Made by a program: the position numbers and the translations under genes. From the NCBI GenBank assembly GCA_049115695.1, contig JAGDZR010000003.1, forward strand, positions 248,001-312,000: a stretch of DNA of 64,000 nt, given 5' to 3'. The notes beneath the pieces were generated by a model that worked only from the letters and a program-made list of their open reading frames with translations, searched no databases and had not been told where the DNA came from. The stretch's first letter is position 1; every line of letters begins with the position of its first letter. Positions 61,087 through 64,000 of the stretch are shown here, in pieces. This DNA comes from JAGDZR01 sp049115695 (GTDB lineage: Bacteria > Bacteroidota > Bacteroidia > Cytophagales > Cyclobacteriaceae).

Positions 61087-62316
61087 TCAGTACTTGAGTG
61101 GCCATATTTCAGTGCCATACTCAGCCTTCAATCTTTCAATATTGGCAGTTGCATCACTGATGGAGGTAAATTCCTCAATTGCAACACGCCAGAAGATGTG
61201 TTTGGCAAATGGAGGTATAATAATTGGACCTTTGCCTTGACTAGCCAAGTCCTTTGCATGATCCATCGCAAGATCTTCATCGACAAAGCTGGCAATAACG
61301 ATGTATGAATTACCTGTTTGCGACTCCAACTTCTTAATTTCACCAGGTGTTACACTTGATACAGTAGCAGGAGGTGTGCTATTTTTAGTCGGTCGCTTTC
61401 TTCGATTTGCATTGGCCTCTTCACCTTCATTGGCAGGTTCAGCAGGTGGGGTTTCTACTGGTTTAAGTACCGGTTCTTTCTTCTCTACTTTCGCTACTTC
61501 AACAGGTTTTTCACTTTCACCATTGCCCATTAACCAAACGATTAGCACCGCAGCTAAAATAAAACTCACAGTACCTATAATGGCTATTTTTGCAAAGTTG
61601 CCGCGGGCTTTCTTTTGAGCTTTGTAATCAGGTACAACTTTCTCAAAAACAACCTGCTCCTTTGGCTGTCCTATATTTGATCCAACATTGGCCTCCCCTG
61701 GACTGTCAGCATCAAAAATCGAAGGTATTTCTTCCTCAAACTCTTCAAAAGACTCTTCCTCATAAAACTCCGGCTCTGTCTTAGCTGGCTCAGAAGGAGT
61801 TTCTGCTTTACTTTCTTCCTCATTTGCCGCCTTGATTTCCGCTGCTTGTTTATCAGCTGTTTCAAAGACATTGTCCATGGAGAGCTTTTCTTCCTGAACA
61901 TCCACTTGAGTCGGAGGTTCATTGGAAACTTCAGATGACTCATCATCAGCATCTGAAATATCAAATCCTTCAGATTCCATCTGAGCCAGTTCCTTTTGGA
62001 GTTCCTCGTCACTGATCTCAATGTCATCAATATCCAGATCATCCAAATCAAGATCATCCATATCAATGTCATCAATATCCATCCCTTCAATGCTATCCCC
62101 AATATCCTCTGACGAAGTATCTTTTATTTCATCAGCAGGTTTGGACTCTTCTTCTGGCTCACCTAGATCAACAGGTGATGGCATTTCCATTTCATCTGAA
62201 AACTCATCATCATCCAATTCACCATATTCCAAATCCGGCAAACCAAAATCATCATCTTCAAACTGCTCGTTCTGTTGATCTTTTGGTTCCTCGTCTTTCT
62301 TTTTCTTCTTTGCCAT
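61087..62316 (-). CDS. SPOR-domain membrane protein with very acidic cytoplasmic part
   Basis: 409 residues. Residues 1-230 are highly acidic, with an Asp-Ile/Leu-Asp repeat at about 75-108 (for example DDLDLDDLDIDDIEI). A single TM helix follows (about 243-264), then a Lys/Pro/Glu linker and a C-terminal SPOR domain (about 335-409) that binds denuded peptidoglycan glycans at the septum. The layout (cytoplasmic acid domain, TM, periplasmic SPOR) fits a cell-division or wall-remodelling protein. It lies 75 bp upstream of exbB. Confidence 0.88.
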   Translation of the reverse strand: MAKKKKKDEEPKDQQNEQFEDDDFGLPDLEYGELDDDEFSDEMEMPSPVDLGEPEEESKPADEIKDTSSEDIGDSIEGMDIDDIDMDDLDLDDLDIDDIEISDEELQKELAQMESEGFDISDADDESSEVSNEPPTQVDVQEEKLSMDNVFETADKQAAEIKAANEEESKAETPSEPAKTEPEFYEEESFEEFEEEIPSIFDADSPGEANVGSNIGQPKEQVVFEKVVPDYKAQKKARGNFAKIAIIGTVSFILAAVLIVWLMGNGESEKPVEVAKVEKKEPVLKPVETPPAEPANEGEEANANRRKRPTKNSTPPATVSSVTPGEIKKLESQTGNSYIVIASFVDEDLAMDHAKDLASQGKGPIIIPPFAKHIFWRVAIEEFTSISDATANIERLKAEYGTEIWPLKY

Positions 62317-62386
62317 AAATTAGTTTTTAAGCGATTCCAAGTTAACAATTCTTTAAAAAATACAAAACGGAACCTGTCATTTACAC

Positions 62387-64000
62387 CTAGAATGATATGC
62401 TTATTCCTCCTTTTATATCAAATTGTCTAGTTGGGTAGTAAAAATACCTGCTATTTTCGTTTCCAAGCAGATTTCTTGCCCTAAAAAAAATTGAAAAGTT
62501 ATCCTTGACCTGATACGTGGCATCAATCCCTAAATCTGAGATGACATCAAGTTGCTCTGCTTCCAAATTTTGATTGCGCGCATAGACGCCAGACATGAGG
62601 TAATAATAGGGGCTGATTTTAATTTTATTTGCTAAATCAAGTGTAGCAGTGAGTTTGAAAGTCAACTCAGGCAAATGCCAGGCTTTGGTTAGACTTGCCA
62701 TTTCATAGGCATTAAAATTCAACTCTCCTTTTACACCAAGGATTTTGGGCGCCTTGTAGCGCATCATCCATTTGACTTGCTTAACAAGCATACTGGTGTC
62801 ACTGATCAAGCCAAAACTTTCATAATTACTAATGTCATTGACCATCAATTGTGGATGATCAACTTTTCTAATGCCCATTGCAAAGTCATAATCAAAACCT
62901 TTTGTTAGGATACCTTGAGCTCCTATGTACGCTGCAACTCGCTCTACCCCACTTTGCGTAGGCATTGCTAGTAACCACTGATTCATATTCCAGAGCATAT
63001 TTAACTGGTTCTTTTGAAAACCTCCGGTCGCATTGATATACAGGGCATTCATTTCATTGACATGATACTTAAAACCAATGTCGGGGAATAGGTATAGGTT
63101 ACCGTCACCTATTGAATCGGTTGAGTAGTATGCGCCTGCCCCAAGTTTAAATTCAATTTTATCTCTACCATATTGAATATTGGGTCTGAAGCCAACCCAG
63201 TTTCTATTTACAGCAGTATCAACAGATGAGAATAAATCGGCTTCAAAATCAAACGGAATTGTCAGCTTTAACCGATTTTCAAAAGTTTTAGAAACATCAG
63301 CTTTTAAGATTATGTTTTGGTCATTAGCTGAATTTACTGCATCAAGCCAACCCATGTTGTAGTCCAATTGAATTCGACTACTCACAGACCCCTTCGCATA
63401 ATTTAAAGCTGCATTGAGTGATAGCATTTGATAAGTACTGCCAATATCCATGGTGTCGACTGCCGTAACATCTACGGCACTATCCGGTCCATAGAGGCCG
63501 TACCTATTAAAACCTTTTCTAAAAAAATCCAATGAACTGTTGATCGTTAAATGATCGCTGGCATTGAAAAGATGCTGCAGTCCAATGGAATTGATCATTT
63601 CACCACTTCGTTCCTGAAATACCGGTCCCCTTGCAAAACTCTCGTGGTACGCGTTGATCAGAAGTTTGTTTGATTCATTGATATTACCATTGAATTTATA
63701 GTCAACAATCGGAGATATGAACGATCCAAAACCAATCTTAAGCAAATGATCACTCGTCTCCAGATTGGGTAGCTCCGCCAATTTGGCAATATTGATCACC
63801 GGTGAAAATGATTCTAATATGATCCGAGGATCCTTTATGTTGAACTGTACATTGATTTCACTGGTCTCTGGCTTGAAGTTATCAGATCTAATGAACGTAC
63901 GAGGTACTTTTTCAAGAGTGATGACCTGATCCTTCTCAATAATGAATTCGGCGTTCTCGATCTCTCCTTGAGATTGGCCCTTTGCACCTAAATATAAGAC
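62387..64000 (-). CDS. Outer-membrane beta-barrel protein, N-terminus outside window
   Basis: At least 537 residues; the frame continues to the window edge without a start, so the protein is partial. It shows repeated amphipathic strands with Tyr/Phe turns (LKIGFGSFISPIVDYKFN, YGRDKIEFKLGAGAYY) and ends KGGISISF, a terminal aromatic residue as in barrel proteins inserted by Bam. It resembles TonB-dependent or TonB-independent barrels of Bacteroidota, but plug and N-terminus are not visible. It lies 70 bp upstream of the SPOR gene and may be in the same operon. Confidence 0.75.
   Translation of the reverse strand, partial: VLYLGAKGQSQGEIENAEFIIEKDQVITLEKVPRTFIRSDNFKPETSEINVQFNIKDPRIILESFSPVINIAKLAELPNLETSDHLLKIGFGSFISPIVDYKFNGNINESNKLLINAYHESFARGPVFQERSGEMINSIGLQHLFNASDHLTINSSLDFFRKGFNRYGLYGPDSAVDVTAVDTMDIGSTYQMLSLNAALNYAKGSVSSRIQLDYNMGWLDAVNSANDQNIILKADVSKTFENRLKLTIPFDFEADLFSSVDTAVNRNWVGFRPNIQYGRDKIEFKLGAGAYYSTDSIGDGNLYLFPDIGFKYHVNEMNALYINATGGFQKNQLNMLWNMNQWLLAMPTQSGVERVAAYIGAQGILTKGFDYDFAMGIRKVDHPQLMVNDISNYESFGLISDTSMLVKQVKWMMRYKAPKILGVKGELNFNAYEMASLTKAWHLPELTFKLTATLDLANKIKISPYYYLMSGVYARNQNLEAEQLDVISDLGIDATYQVKDNFSIFFRARNLLGNENSRYFYYPTRQFDIKGGISISF

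Noticed and set aside
1..64000. CRISPR arrays, rRNA and tRNA genes, complete insertion sequences with transposase, prophage genes.
   Set aside because: Looked for in reading both strands; no regularly spaced repeats, RNA gene signatures, transposase or phage structural motifs were found.

Overview
The window is a low-GC chromosomal segment from a member of the Bacteroidota, most likely a marine or free-living Cytophagales-type bacterium. Evidence for this: a subtilase with a type IX secretion C-terminal sorting domain, a CarboxypepD_reg/TonB-dependent receptor, LytS/LytTR two-component genes, FtsX-type permeases with an N-terminal prefix domain paired with PadR regulators, GH3/GH2 glycosidases, and many genes without clear Shine-Dalgarno sites. 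No rRNA, tRNA or CRISPR array was seen.

Layout. (1) 1-2.9 kb: a partial WYL/DeoR-type regulator, an SDR/DUF2867 oxidoreductase, a small membrane protein, and two tiny translationally coupled membrane proteins. (2) 2.95-13.46 kb: an AT-rich accessory module. A controller-like Xre protein, a DNA cytosine-5 methyltransferase, a GHKL (MORC/MutL-like) ATPase, a Z1-domain helicase-like P-loop protein, a PD-(D/E)XK (DUF4420-type) nuclease and an AIPR-family protein form one tightly packed operon. This is a predicted multi-gene restriction/anti-phage system. It is bracketed by long imperfect hairpins whose ends are TTAACATAA/TTATGTTAA, and is followed by a 713-bp unit bounded by a perfect 14-bp direct repeat. 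(3) 13.5-26.4 kb: two PadR + FtsX-permease pairs flank a DUF5034-like lipoprotein gene and a TetR-ABC-HlyD-TolC export operon whose ABC subunit has lost its Walker A, Walker B and H-loop residues. A 53-bp relic of a GH2 beta-galactosidase gene lies between the TetR gene and the second permease. (4) 26.45-26.71 kb: a 264-bp MITE-like element with about 15-bp inverted ends and a 6-bp target duplication. (5) 27-36 kb: a secreted protein, a LytS/LytTR two-component pair, and divergent GH3 and GH2 glycosidases. (6) 36.4-64 kb: mostly housekeeping genes: HDAC-like deacetylase, small hypotheticals, TPR protein, GyrA, FKBP lipoproteins, a TonB-dependent receptor, Rpe, a T9SS subtilase, MnmA, sulfotransferase, thioredoxin, a TrpF-like pseudoenzyme, a methionine gamma-lyase-like enzyme with a divergent Lrp regulator, and an ExbB-ExbD-TonB-FolC-TrmB-FKBP operon with 1-4 bp overlaps. 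The window ends with a SPOR-domain protein and a partial outer-membrane barrel.

The most interesting region is the 3.3-12.7 kb defence operon together with its hairpin boundaries. The degenerate ABC exporter subunit, the MITE and the glycosidase relic are the next most unusual observations. All functional statements are from reading motifs; no database search was run.
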